Source: DAOUJW01 sp965218945 (GTDB lineage Bacteria; Chloroflexota; Dehalococcoidia; Lucifugimonadales; UBA2985). From it: 64,000 nucleotides of DNA. Location of the stretch: assembly GCA_965218945.1 (NCBI GenBank), contig OZ244718.1, positions 620,001 through 684,000 of the forward strand, written 5' to 3'. A program made the position numbers and the translations under genes. The notes below the pieces were generated by a model. The model saw only the letters and a program-made list of their open reading frames with translations. It was not told the origin of the DNA and made no database searches. Shown here one piece after another: positions 23,663-32,250 of the stretch. Every line of letters begins with the position of its first letter. The stretch's first letter is position 1.

Positions 23663-24883
23663 CTACTCCAGCACGCCCTCGATAATTAGCTCGTTCACCT
23701 CATCCTCGGACATGCCGAGTATGGACGTCAGAACGTGGTCGTTATGCTCTCCCATCAGAGGAGCCGGGCTGCTCACCCGTCCGGGTGTCGAGGAGAGCCT
23801 GAATGGGTAGGTGTCCAGGGCCATGGAGCCTATCTCCGGGTGGTCCAGGTACAGGTAGTGGCCTCTTTCTCGCATATGTGGGTCGTTCTCCAGGAGGTCG
23901 CGGCCGTTCTGTACGATGCCGGCGGCCACTCCCTGGTCCTGAAGCTCCTTCATCACGCTCTCGGGCGACCTGCCGGACGTCCACTTCTCTATCAGCCTGT
24001 CCAGCTCGTCCACGTGCTCCGCTCGTCCGAGGGCGGTAGCGAACCTGCTGTCGCGGCTCCACTCCGGGTCGCCCATCGCCCGGCGCAGTCCCTGCCACTC
24101 TTCGTCCGAGAACACAGCTATAGCGCACCACCTGTCGTCTCCGTCGCAGCGATAGATGCCGTGAGGCGCTCCATATGGAGAGCGGTTTGCCATTCGAGCC
24201 TGTATCCGGCCGTTGACGCTATAGTCCATGGTCGCAAGGGCAGTGACGTTCGCCACCGATTCGTACTGGGACATTACTATGTGCTGCCCCTTGCCGGTCT
24301 TCTTCCTGTAGTGGAGGGCTGCCATGACCGCCGTAGCGGCGTGGTAGGGGTTGGCGCTCCAGTCCGGCCACACCGGGCCGGGGGCCATGCCTATCTTGTC
24401 AGGGTACCCGGTGAGGTGGTGCATGGCTGCCGCTGCCGCTATCTGCTCTCCGTTGGCCGTGAAGTGCGTATACGGCCCACCGGGGCCCATCACAGGCATA
24501 CTCAGGACGATCAGGTCGGGCTTGATCTTCACCAGGTCCTCGTAGCCAAGGCCCAACCTTGCCATTGCGCCCCAAGTCATGTTGTCGGCGACTATGTCGC
24601 TGATCGATACGAGGCGTTGGGCCACCTCCAGCCCCTTGGGGTGCTTGGGATTGAGGGTTATACCGTACTTGCCGGCGTTGATGCCGTTGAAAGCCTGGCT
24701 GGCGTTCGAGCCACTGGTGCCCGGGCGAGTCCCGGGCATATCCCTTATCTGGTCCCTCTGGGTGGTGGACTCAATCTTGATGACCTCCGCGCCGAACGCG
24801 GCAAGAAGGCGGGTACACATGGTGCCCGCGATCCACCAGGTGAAGTCGGCTATCCTTATACCATCCAGAGGCAGCTTGCTCAT
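23663..24883 (-). CDS. CaiB/BaiF family CoA-transferase, first copy
   Basis: 406 residues, class III CoA-transferase that moves CoA between carboxylic acids. Signature IADFTWWIAGTMCTRLLAAFGAEVIKIE at the start and TGKGQHIVMSQYESV later. The expected catalytic Asp is present in GPVWPDWSANPYHAATAV. It lies 25 bp downstream of a second CoA-transferase gene on the same strand, so they may form a heteromeric pair or act on different acids. Substrate unknown. Confidence 0.88.
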   Translation of the reverse strand: MSKLPLDGIRIADFTWWIAGTMCTRLLAAFGAEVIKIESTTQRDQIRDMPGTRPGTSGSNASQAFNGINAGKYGITLNPKHPKGLEVAQRLVSISDIVADNMTWGAMARLGLGYEDLVKIKPDLIVLSMPVMGPGGPYTHFTANGEQIAAAAAMHHLTGYPDKIGMAPGPVWPDWSANPYHAATAVMAALHYRKKTGKGQHIVMSQYESVANVTALATMDYSVNGRIQARMANRSPYGAPHGIYRCDGDDRWCAIAVFSDEEWQGLRRAMGDPEWSRDSRFATALGRAEHVDELDRLIEKWTSGRSPESVMKELQDQGVAAGIVQNGRDLLENDPHMRERGHYLYLDHPEIGSMALDTYPFRLSSTPGRVSSPAPLMGEHNDHVLTSILGMSEDEVNELIIEGVLE

Positions 24884-24908
24884 CTCAAAATCCTCGTCAT
24901 GCTTGATG

Positions 24909-26138
24909 TCAGATGGCGCCGGCTGCCTTTAGCAGGGCCAACTGCTCTGTGGAATATCCCAGCTCTCCGGCGTAGACTTCCTCGTTGTGCTCCCCTATGA
25001 GAGGAGCCCTTCGGCGTATACTCCACGGCGTCTCCGAGAGGCCGTAGGGAGCGCCCGCGTAGGTTATCGTTGTCTCCAGCTCCGGGTGCTCCACGTCGAC
25101 AAAGTAGTTCCGGGCGTTAAGGTGGGGGTCCTCCCTCAATTCTTTGGGATCATAGTAGGAGGTTATGCTCAGATGATGGCTCTGGGCCCTCTCTGCAAGC
25201 TCCCGCTTGGTGTATTTCATAAAGAAGGGCCTCAGTATGTTGTGCATGTGCTCTATGTTCTCCGGCTGGCTGCGGAAGGTCATGTCGTGCCACACGTCAT
25301 CCCGGAGGTCGTGCTCAATGCCGTCCTCGTCCAGCCACTCGCACAGGTAGACGAGTGGCGGACCCGCCCTGATGACGACGCTCACATAGCCGTCCTTGCA
25401 CTGGAAGGCCCCGAAGCCCGCGCGGATGGACGCGCCTCCATTCCGGGTGACCACCTCTCCCAGCACGTCCCAGCTTTGCACCGATGCCGGCACAACCATG
25501 GATATGGCCTCATGCATGGATACGTCGATGTGCTGTCCATCGCCAGTGGAGTCCTTGTGGTACAGCGCTATGAGGGTGGCGGAGCTGGCGTTGATGTTCA
25601 CGTGATGGTAGGCAATCTCGGATAGAGTCCAGGCGGGGCGCTCGCCGGGCGCGCCTACCATATTGGTCAGACCGCCCATAGCGCTGCCCACCAGGTCGGA
25701 AGACTTGTAGTCACGATACGGCCCGGTCTGTCCGAAGGGCGTCACGGAGGTCACTATCAGCCCCGGGTTCACAGACGCCAAGTCGGCGTATCCCAGGCCG
25801 AGGCTGTCCATATACCCGGGGGGGTAGGTCTCCAGCAGGATGTCCGCGCCCTGGACAAGCCGCTTCAGGACCGCCTTGCCGTCGGCGCCTTCGATGTCCA
25901 GGGTCACGCCGCGTTTGTTGGTGTTGAACAGGAAGAAATAGAGGCTCTTCTCCGGATGCGCCTGGTCGTGGTAGAAGGGCCCTCTGGAGCGCATGGGATC
26001 GCCGCCGGGCTTCTCCACCTTGATTACGTCAGCGCCCAGGTCGGCCAGCAGCTTGCCGCAGTAGACACCCATTGGGCCTGACATGTCCAGAACCCGCACG
26101 CCGTCCAGGGCCCCTTCCAGGTGGTCTGCCTCGCTCAT
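24909..26138 (-). CDS. CaiB/BaiF family CoA-transferase, second copy
   Basis: 409 residues with VRVLDMSGPMGVYCGKLLADLGADVIKVEKPGGDPMR and STGDGQHIDVSMHEAI. At the position of the catalytic Asp the sequence reads PAWTLSEIAYHHVN, apparently Glu instead of Asp, so activity may be altered or the partner copy may supply catalysis. First gene of the pair; hrcA lies upstream on the same strand. Confidence 0.86.
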   Translation of the reverse strand: MSEADHLEGALDGVRVLDMSGPMGVYCGKLLADLGADVIKVEKPGGDPMRSRGPFYHDQAHPEKSLYFFLFNTNKRGVTLDIEGADGKAVLKRLVQGADILLETYPPGYMDSLGLGYADLASVNPGLIVTSVTPFGQTGPYRDYKSSDLVGSAMGGLTNMVGAPGERPAWTLSEIAYHHVNINASSATLIALYHKDSTGDGQHIDVSMHEAISMVVPASVQSWDVLGEVVTRNGGASIRAGFGAFQCKDGYVSVVIRAGPPLVYLCEWLDEDGIEHDLRDDVWHDMTFRSQPENIEHMHNILRPFFMKYTKRELAERAQSHHLSITSYYDPKELREDPHLNARNYFVDVEHPELETTITYAGAPYGLSETPWSIRRRAPLIGEHNEEVYAGELGYSTEQLALLKAAGAI

Positions 26139-26233
26139 CTAGCGGCTCCATATTGAAGAACGGACATACAGATAACCCGCTTTCGTCCTGGCGCTGCGAA
26201 CATGGAGGAGAGCCGGCAGAGGCAGGGCTGAGG

Positions 26234-27250
26234 TCAGCCGTACACCTGCGATACCAGCTCCGTCATCAGGGAGGAGATGAACCTGACGCCGGCCATGGTA
26301 TGGGAGTACTCCATCCTGGTGGGACCTATGGCCGTTATGGATCCCTGGCCTCCACCGGGAAGGCCGTATCTGCACACCACCATGCTCAGGGGGCGCAGGG
26401 AGGAAGCCCGGTTTTCCCCTCCGATTATGACTCTAATGTGTCCCCACTCAGGCGCCTCCGACAGCACCACCCTTGGGAGCTCCTTGTCCTCCAGCACGCC
26501 CACTATCTCCCGGGCCTTCTCTCCTTCGGAGAACTCCGGCTGGCTCAGCAAGTGTCGCAGCCCCTCGATGTAGTGGTCGCTGTAGAGCGCCATGTCCTCG
26601 GCCTCCATTATGTCCACGACGCTCTCGGTGACCGTGCGCTCAAAAGGCGACGCGTCCTTCGTCTTGGCAAGGATCTCCTGGCGGTTCAGACCGGACAGAG
26701 AGTCGCTCAGCTTGTTGGCCACAGTTTGCAGGTCGTCTACGTTGAGGGGCTCGCTGAGGGGAAGGAGCTGCTTCCTGAGTTTGACTTCCTGGAGCACCAG
26801 AATGAGAAAGGCCAGGGACTCCTGGATAGGCACCAGGTTTATGCGCATGAGGCGGGACTCAGATTCCCTGGGATACGTTACCATGCCGACGTTGTTGACC
26901 AGCTGCGACAGCAGGGTAGCTGCCAGGCGGGTCCAGCCCTCAATGTCACGCTCCGCTTTGGTGAACTGGAAACGGAGGGTGTGTTGGGACTCCGGTGTAA
27001 GCTCCTCCACCAGTGGCATGGTCTCGACGTAGAAGCGGTATCCTTTGTCCAGGGGAACGGCGCCCGCGGAGTGGTGCGGCCTGGTGATGTAGCCCTGCTC
27101 CTCCAGGTCCGCCAGGTCGTTTCGCACCGTGGCCGGACTGACGCCAAGGGAGTGTTTCCTGGCAAACGACTCGGAGCCGACCGGATTGGCCGACTCGATA
27201 TAGTCCCCGACCAGAGTCTTGAGAAGCTCTGTTTTTCGCTGAGTAATCAT
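26234..27250 (-). CDS. hrcA: Heat-inducible transcription repressor HrcA
   Basis: 338 residues from ATG 27250, the usual HrcA length. N-terminal winged helix TQRKTELLKTLVGDYIESANPVGSESFARKHSLGVSPATVRNDLADLEEQGYI, then the GAF-like middle domain. HrcA represses groE and dnaK through CIRCE operators; no CIRCE (TTAGCACTC inverted repeat) is visible near it and no chaperone gene is adjacent. It is expressed from its own promoter, divergent from bioY. Confidence 0.93.
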   Translation of the reverse strand: MITQRKTELLKTLVGDYIESANPVGSESFARKHSLGVSPATVRNDLADLEEQGYITRPHHSAGAVPLDKGYRFYVETMPLVEELTPESQHTLRFQFTKAERDIEGWTRLAATLLSQLVNNVGMVTYPRESESRLMRINLVPIQESLAFLILVLQEVKLRKQLLPLSEPLNVDDLQTVANKLSDSLSGLNRQEILAKTKDASPFERTVTESVVDIMEAEDMALYSDHYIEGLRHLLSQPEFSEGEKAREIVGVLEDKELPRVVLSEAPEWGHIRVIIGGENRASSLRPLSMVVCRYGLPGGGQGSITAIGPTRMEYSHTMAGVRFISSLMTELVSQVYG

Positions 27251-27299
27251 CTCGGCTCCGCTGGATTCACAGCACGTTTTATCCCGTAGACTCTTGCTG

Positions 27300-27328
27300 A
27301 ATTTATCATCAGGTCGATGGGGTGTCAA
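27300..27328 (-). promoter_or_regulatory. Promoter of hrcA
   Basis: Minus strand: TTGACA (27323-27328), 17-bp spacer, TAAATT (27300-27305). Confidence 0.75.
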
Positions 27329-27334
27329 GTTATA

Positions 27335-27363
27335 TTGACCCTCTTTAGCGCCTCTGTTAAGCT
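27335..27363 (+). promoter_or_regulatory. Promoter of bioY
   Basis: TTGACC (27335-27340), 17-bp spacer, TAAGCT (27358-27363). Its -35 lies 6 bp from the hrcA -35, back to back. Confidence 0.65.
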
Positions 27364-27404
27364 GTAGCCAGTCTGTACAAAGATTCACAAAGGAGTTGTG
27401 GCAG

Positions 27405-27983
27405 ATGCAAGCTCCGATAACCCGAAACACCACTCTGGCCGACGCCATCATCCCAAGGCGAAATCTGTTACTGGATGTAGCTCTGATTGTTGGATACGCC
27501 GCACTAACCGGGCTCTCCGCCCAGATAGCAGTTTACATCAACCCGGCCGTACCCATCACGGGGCAGACTTTTGCCGTTCTGCTATCAGGAGCGGTGCTGG
27601 GAAGCAAGAGAGGCACTGCCAGCATGTTGGTTTACCTGGGGGCCGGGGTTGTCGGCCTGCCGGTCTTCGCTCCAGAGGGAGCAATAGCAGGAGCAAGCCG
27701 GGGTTATTTGATTGGTTTTGTGCTGGCGGCCGCCATAGTGGGCTACTTGGTCGAGCGCGGCTGGGGACGTAACCCTTTGAAGCTGTTGGCGGCGATGTTC
27801 ATGGGCGAAGTTGCGATATACGCTGTAGGGCTCCCCTGGCTGGCGCTCTATGTGCCAGGTAACAAGGTGCTCGAGTGGGGACTGACGCCCTTTATCCCGG
27901 GAGACGCCATTAAGATGGTGATGGCGGCGCTAGCTGTCCCCACGGCATGGGCGGGTATAGGCAAGATTAAAGGGGAGAGTTAA
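27405..27983 (+). CDS. bioY: Biotin transporter substrate-binding subunit BioY
   Basis: 192 residues, the S-component of an ECF-type biotin importer with about six membrane helices. Signature PITGQTFAVLLSGAVLGSKRGTASMLVYLGAGVVGLPVFA and the later GYLIGFVLAA. AGGAG precedes the start by 9 nt; a TTG nine bases upstream is an alternative start. No EcfA or EcfT genes lie beside it, so it must share an energising module encoded elsewhere or work alone. Confidence 0.92.
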   Translation: MQAPITRNTTLADAIIPRRNLLLDVALIVGYAALTGLSAQIAVYINPAVPITGQTFAVLLSGAVLGSKRGTASMLVYLGAGVVGLPVFAPEGAIAGASRGYLIGFVLAAAIVGYLVERGWGRNPLKLLAAMFMGEVAIYAVGLPWLALYVPGNKVLEWGLTPFIPGDAIKMVMAALAVPTAWAGIGKIKGES

Positions 27984-28267
27984 GTACCGTCGGCTTTCGC
28001 CCTTCTAACCAAAGCCTGGTCCAGCCTACCACGACGTCATTTGCTATTGGCGGCGACGCCTTGCCGGATTACAGGTAGGTGTCGGCATAACTTGGTTGGG
28101 CCACGCCTGCTTTACCCTCGCTTGTGCCTGACTTCATTCACCCAAGGCGATGATACGCACGCTCTCTAGGCGTTTCTCTCTATGATGTTCTTGAAAACAT
28201 AGCCAGCACGAAAGTCGATGCTGTATAATCGGCGGAGCAGACAGGCGGTCGAAGCGCTCCGCTCGCG

Positions 28268-29653
28268 ATGAGCGGCCTTGACGCCGATGCCTGGAGACCA
28301 CAAATGCAGTTGCCCGAAACCGAGCAGGAACGGTCCCAGCCCCGCATTTTCTACGGGTGGTGGATAGTCCTTGTCGGCATCATATTGCGGACGGTCTTCG
28401 CCACCTTCAGCTACTACGGGTTCAGCGCCTTCTTCAACGCCCTGGTGATGCACTTCGGTTGGTCAAGGGCCGCCGTCGCGGGTGTGCTGTCCCTCGCCCG
28501 TCTGGAGGGTGGGTTCCTGGCGCTGCCTGCGGGATACCTATTCGACCGTATCGGCCCCCGCAAGATGATGTTTGTGGGAATCACCCTGACGGGAGCCGGC
28601 TACGTACTGCTGAGCCGCACGGAGTCCCTCCTCTACTTCTACCTGGTGATGATTCTAATGGTGCAGCTTGGCGGCAGCTTTGGAATGGGTGGCGGAGCAG
28701 TGGATGTGTCGATTGCCAACTGGTTCCGGCGAAAGCGAAGCCGGGCGATGGGGTTTGCCACGCTGGGGCTCAGCTTCGGGGGAATAATGGTCGTCCCGCT
28801 AACCTACTTTCTCGCCCAGTTCGGGTGGCGAAGCGGGCTGCTGGTGGCCGGCCTGCTCACGATGCTGGTGGGATATCCCCTGGCCTCCATTGTCAGGCAC
28901 CGCCCGGAACCCTACGGATACCTGCCCGATGGCGATCCGCCAAGAAGGAGCGCCCCCACTCAGGAAGCAGACCAGGCAGGCAGCGCAACTCCCGCGGAGA
29001 CGGCTGCGGACGCATCCCAGACGCCTGCAACCCAGCCGGCCGGTCAAGCGGCGCAGGACGACGAGGAGGCAAACTTCTCGCCCCTTCAGGCGCTGCGAGT
29101 CAGGGCGTTTTATGCGGTCGCATTTACCTTCGCGGCGCGGCAGCTGGTGTCCGGCACTATAGCCGTTTTCCTGATTCCATTCCTCCAGGAGCGGGGCATG
29201 TCGCTGACCCAGGCGGGCACCGTGCTGGGCATAATGGCCCTGATCGGCGCGCCCGGCCGCGTAATCTTCGCCTGGCTGGGCGACATCTTTCCGAAACGCT
29301 ACGTAATGGCTTCCTGCTTCAGCATTCAGTCCGTGGGGCTGATTCTCTTCGCGTATGTGGACGGGACGCCGGGGATAATCTTCTTTCTTGTGCTGTACGC
29401 TCCCACCTACGCCGGCGTGCTGCCTCTGATCCCGGCCATACAGGCGGAGTACTTCGGGCGCAAGTGGTTTGGCACCATCCGCGGGATGATGACCCCCATC
29501 ACGCTTATAAGCGGTGTGGTTGGGCCGATCTTCGCCGGAACCGTCCGCGACGTGACGGGCAGCTACCGGCTTGCATTCACCGTCCTTGCCTTTTCCATAC
29601 TGCTCGCGCTTACGCTCATCCTGACGGCGCGTCCGCCCAAGGTCCCGGAATAG
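28268..29653 (+). CDS. MFS transporter
   Basis: 461 residues with 12 predicted membrane helices in two bundles split by a low-complexity cytoplasmic loop (about residues 222-270, Ala/Gln/Thr/Glu-rich). The N-terminal FYGWWIVLVGIILRTVF phrase is typical of monocarboxylate/oxalate-formate-type members. Substrate cannot be told; CoA-transferases and acyl-CoA enzymes nearby make a carboxylate plausible. The start is uncertain: ATG 28268 and ATG 28304 both lack a clear ribosome-binding site. Confidence 0.78.
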   Translation: MSGLDADAWRPQMQLPETEQERSQPRIFYGWWIVLVGIILRTVFATFSYYGFSAFFNALVMHFGWSRAAVAGVLSLARLEGGFLALPAGYLFDRIGPRKMMFVGITLTGAGYVLLSRTESLLYFYLVMILMVQLGGSFGMGGGAVDVSIANWFRRKRSRAMGFATLGLSFGGIMVVPLTYFLAQFGWRSGLLVAGLLTMLVGYPLASIVRHRPEPYGYLPDGDPPRRSAPTQEADQAGSATPAETAADASQTPATQPAGQAAQDDEEANFSPLQALRVRAFYAVAFTFAARQLVSGTIAVFLIPFLQERGMSLTQAGTVLGIMALIGAPGRVIFAWLGDIFPKRYVMASCFSIQSVGLILFAYVDGTPGIIFFLVLYAPTYAGVLPLIPAIQAEYFGRKWFGTIRGMMTPITLISGVVGPIFAGTVRDVTGSYRLAFTVLAFSILLALTLILTARPPKVPE

Positions 29654-29667
29654 CCCGTCCCGGCGGC

Positions 29668-30024
29668 GTAGACCTTTGAATAACCTTAGACAGATTCCCA
29701 TAAACCGTCATTCCTGCGGAAGCAGGAATCTAAAAACGCTGTCGGGCAATACTACGATGCCTTGGAAGAAACGCTTTAGATTCCCGTTTTCAGAGACCTT
29801 TGAATAACCTTAAATCCCTTCCCCCGCTTGCGGGGGAAGGTCAGGATGGGGGCAAACAAGCGGTGTGTCCACACACGATTCACCCCCATCTGAATCTTCC
29901 CCCTCGAGGGGGAAGAGGCTCTGCGCCCCGACAAATGAGTTACGCAAAGGTCTCTTTTCACGGGAATGACAGAGAAGATAACCTCTTCTGGGAGATACAC
30001 CGGAGTTACCCAAAGGGATCTCGG
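29668..30024. mobile_element. Outer miniature inverted-repeat element, interrupted by a second one
   Basis: Left end TAGACCTTTGAATAACC and right end CCAAAGGGATCTC match the 196-bp elements at 56638 and 60227, as do the internal marks CTGCGGAAGCAGG and GATGCCTTGGAAGA. Its central CCCGTTTTCACGGG hairpin is split by the element at 29792-29955. It lies directly after the MFS gene. Confidence 0.7.
29792..29955. mobile_element. Inner miniature element with TTTC target duplication
   Basis: 164 bp with ends AGAGACCTTTGAATAACC and CAAAGGTCTCT (terminal inverted repeats). The interior differs from the 196-bp type: it carries CCCCCGCTTGCGGGGG and CCCCCTCGAGGGGG palindromes. TTTC flanks it on both sides (29788-29791 and 29956-29959), a clear target-site duplication. 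No ORF. Confidence 0.75.
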
Positions 30025-30087
30025 AGAAGGCGCGTATGCCTGCAACGTCTGTCAAAAGCGATCAAGCTGCGCTTGTAAGGAGGACTC

Positions 30088-30912
30088 GTGGGAAAGCTGG
30101 ATAGCAGAGTAGCCATTGTCAGCGGAGCCAGCCGGGGCATTGGCAGGGACATAGCGGTGGTGTTCGCCCGGGAGGGCGCTCGCGTCGTGGTGGCGGCCAG
30201 GACGGAGAGGGAGGGAGACTATCGCATCTCCGGCAGCATCGACACCACCGTGGAGCGCATCCGGTCCGAGGGAGGCACGGCCTTGGGCGTCCGCTGCGAC
30301 GTCACCAAGGACGAGGAGATTGAGGACCTGGTGAAGAGGACTATGGATGAGTACGGGCGGGTGGACATCCTGGTGAACAACGCCGCCATCTACACTCCGG
30401 GCACTGTCCTTGAAGTCCAGCCTCGCCACTGGGACCTGTCCTATCGAATCAACATTCGAGGCCCGTTTATGACGTGCCGCGCCGTGCTGACACACATGAT
30501 AGAGCAGGGCGGAGGTCACATCATCAACATCAGCGGGAGCGCGTCAAAGGGCCCGGGGAGCGGCCCGTATGACGACGTGACCACCAGCACATACCCCGGC
30601 TTCACCGTGGGAGGCGTGAGCAAGGCCGCGCTGGACCGCTTGACCCAGGGGTTCGCTCACGAGGCCTTTCGACTCAATATAGCCGTGAACGGGCTGCTGC
30701 CGGCCAGGAGCATAGCATCGGAGGGGACGGCGTACCACAGCGGCGGCGTGGAGGCAATGCACGGCGCATACGTGGACGGGGAGATCATGGCGGACGCTGC
30801 GGTCGCCATCTGCGTGAAGGAGCCTCGGAGCTTCACCGGCAACATCGTCACGGACGAGGAGATGCTTCAGAACGAGGGTATAGACATCTCAGGTTATGCA
30901 CGCGTTCCCTGA
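30088..30912 (+). CDS. Short-chain dehydrogenase/reductase family protein, atypical active site
   Basis: 274 residues. GTG start with AAGGAGGA upstream. Nucleotide-binding VSGASRGIGRD, the acidic CDVTKDEE, VNNAA and the Ser-bearing NISGSAS are present. The expected YxxxK reads GGVSK in FTVGGVSKAALD, so the catalytic Tyr appears to be Gly. It may be non-catalytic, use another Tyr (STYPGF lies 7-8 residues earlier), or act on an unusual substrate. It stands between the miniature elements and an acyl-CoA dehydrogenase on the other strand. Confidence 0.85.
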   Translation: MGKLDSRVAIVSGASRGIGRDIAVVFAREGARVVVAARTEREGDYRISGSIDTTVERIRSEGGTALGVRCDVTKDEEIEDLVKRTMDEYGRVDILVNNAAIYTPGTVLEVQPRHWDLSYRINIRGPFMTCRAVLTHMIEQGGGHIINISGSASKGPGSGPYDDVTTSTYPGFTVGGVSKAALDRLTQGFAHEAFRLNIAVNGLLPARSIASEGTAYHSGGVEAMHGAYVDGEIMADAAVAICVKEPRSFTGNIVTDEEMLQNEGIDISGYARVP

Positions 30913-30992
30913 GAATACGCATAAGCCGTAGTCCAAAGAGATGGCGCCGTTTCGTTTCTCGGCAGGGGAGTGGCATTCCCCGGATAAGAGGT

Positions 30993-32129
30993 CTACATTT
31001 CCAGGAAGCGAGCCACACGCTTGCGATGGTATACAGGGTCTCCCAGATAGCTGAGAAGAGTGCGGGCCTTCTTGGTGTACAGGTAGAGGCCGTACTCCTT
31101 GTCAATCCCTATGCCGGCGTGTACGTGGTGAGACGCCTCGGCGCTGCGGGGGTAGCCCTCGCTGGCCACAACCTGGGCCATTGAAATGGCGAGGCCGGCG
31201 TCGGGTCTATTCGAGTCCAGCTTCCACACCGCTTCGTAGGTGGTCCAGCGAGCCGACTCCAGGTCGTTCACGATGACTATGATCCAGTCCTGCACACGCT
31301 GGAAGGTGCCGATGGGCACTCCAAAGGCTATCCTGTTCTTGCTGTATTCCACGGTGATGTCCAGGAGCCGCTGGAGTCCGCCGACTATGTAGGAGCACAT
31401 GGCGATTGCGCCCCTGTCCAGGACGCGCTCGACGGTGGGCCAGCCACCGTCCACCGGGCCGATGACCGCGGAGTCCGGGACCTCCACGTTGTTGAAGGTG
31501 ATCTCGTTCATCTTGTCGCCGGTCCACCCGCTCACTATGCGGGAGGCAACGCCGGGGGTGTTCTTGTCCACCAGGAAGAGGGTGATGCCCTCCTCAGGGG
31601 AGCCGCCTGAGTTGGTCCGGGCGACCACCACTATCTGGTCGGCCACCTGCGCGTCCAGCACGAACAGCTTGGTCCCGTTGAGAACGAAGCCGCCGTCCTT
31701 GCGCGTAGCCGGCATGTTGATGGACTCAGGGCCCCAGCCGTAGTCCGGCTCAGTGTGGGCGAAGGCAAGGATTCGCTGTCCATTGGCAACGGACGGGAGT
31801 ATATCGCGCTTCTGCTGATCGCTTCCCGCATCCAGTAGAGTGAGTCCTCCCAAGATTACCGAGGAGTGATGGGGCGAGCTTATGCACGCCGATCCCATCT
31901 CCTCGTACAGGATCCCCAGGTCCATGAAGCTGTTGCCTCCTCCCCCGTACTCCTCCGGGATTATCATCCCAATCCAGCCCAACTCCGCCATCTTCTGCCA
32001 CAGCTCGGTAGAGAATCCGGTCTCACTCTCGTCCACTTCCTTTACGAAGCTCCGAGGGCACTCCTGGGCGAGGAAATCCCGCGCCGCATCCCTCAGTAGC
32101 TCCTGCGCCGTTGACAATGACAGGTCCAT
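30993..32129 (-). CDS. Acyl-CoA dehydrogenase (divergent, short form)
   Basis: 378 residues; FAD flavoprotein that desaturates acyl-CoA at the alpha-beta position. N-terminal helical domain (ELWQKMAELGWIGMIIPEEYGGGGNSFMDLGILYEEMG), middle beta domain (AFAHTEPDYGWGPESINMPATRKDGGFVLNGTKLFV), C-terminal helices with ASHHVHAGIGIDKEYGLYLYTKKAR. This C-terminal HxxHGGxG-like phrase is of the kind found in actinobacterial and SAR202 ACADs of steroid or terpenoid catabolism. It differs clearly from the three tandem paralogues upstream. Confidence 0.88.
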   Translation of the reverse strand: MDLSLSTAQELLRDAARDFLAQECPRSFVKEVDESETGFSTELWQKMAELGWIGMIIPEEYGGGGNSFMDLGILYEEMGSACISSPHHSSVILGGLTLLDAGSDQQKRDILPSVANGQRILAFAHTEPDYGWGPESINMPATRKDGGFVLNGTKLFVLDAQVADQIVVVARTNSGGSPEEGITLFLVDKNTPGVASRIVSGWTGDKMNEITFNNVEVPDSAVIGPVDGGWPTVERVLDRGAIAMCSYIVGGLQRLLDITVEYSKNRIAFGVPIGTFQRVQDWIIVIVNDLESARWTTYEAVWKLDSNRPDAGLAISMAQVVASEGYPRSAEASHHVHAGIGIDKEYGLYLYTKKARTLLSYLGDPVYHRKRVARFLEM

Positions 32130-32250
32130 GTTAGCTCCTTTCTCAACTCCCTGTTCGGGTCTTTGGAGCTACCCACTTTGTGATAGCTCTCTTGTTTATC
32201 GAAGTTACAACTGTAGGCTCAATAAGATTGGGTAGGGGCATTACCTCCGG

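Noticed and set aside
27251..27400. CIRCE operator between hrcA and bioY
   Set aside because: No TTAGCACTC/GAGTGCTAA pair can be found in the divergent promoter region.
28191..28229. Promoter for the MFS gene using TTGAAA and TATAAT
   Set aside because: Spacing is 27 bp, too long for a sigma-70-type promoter; the TATAAT alone is not enough.
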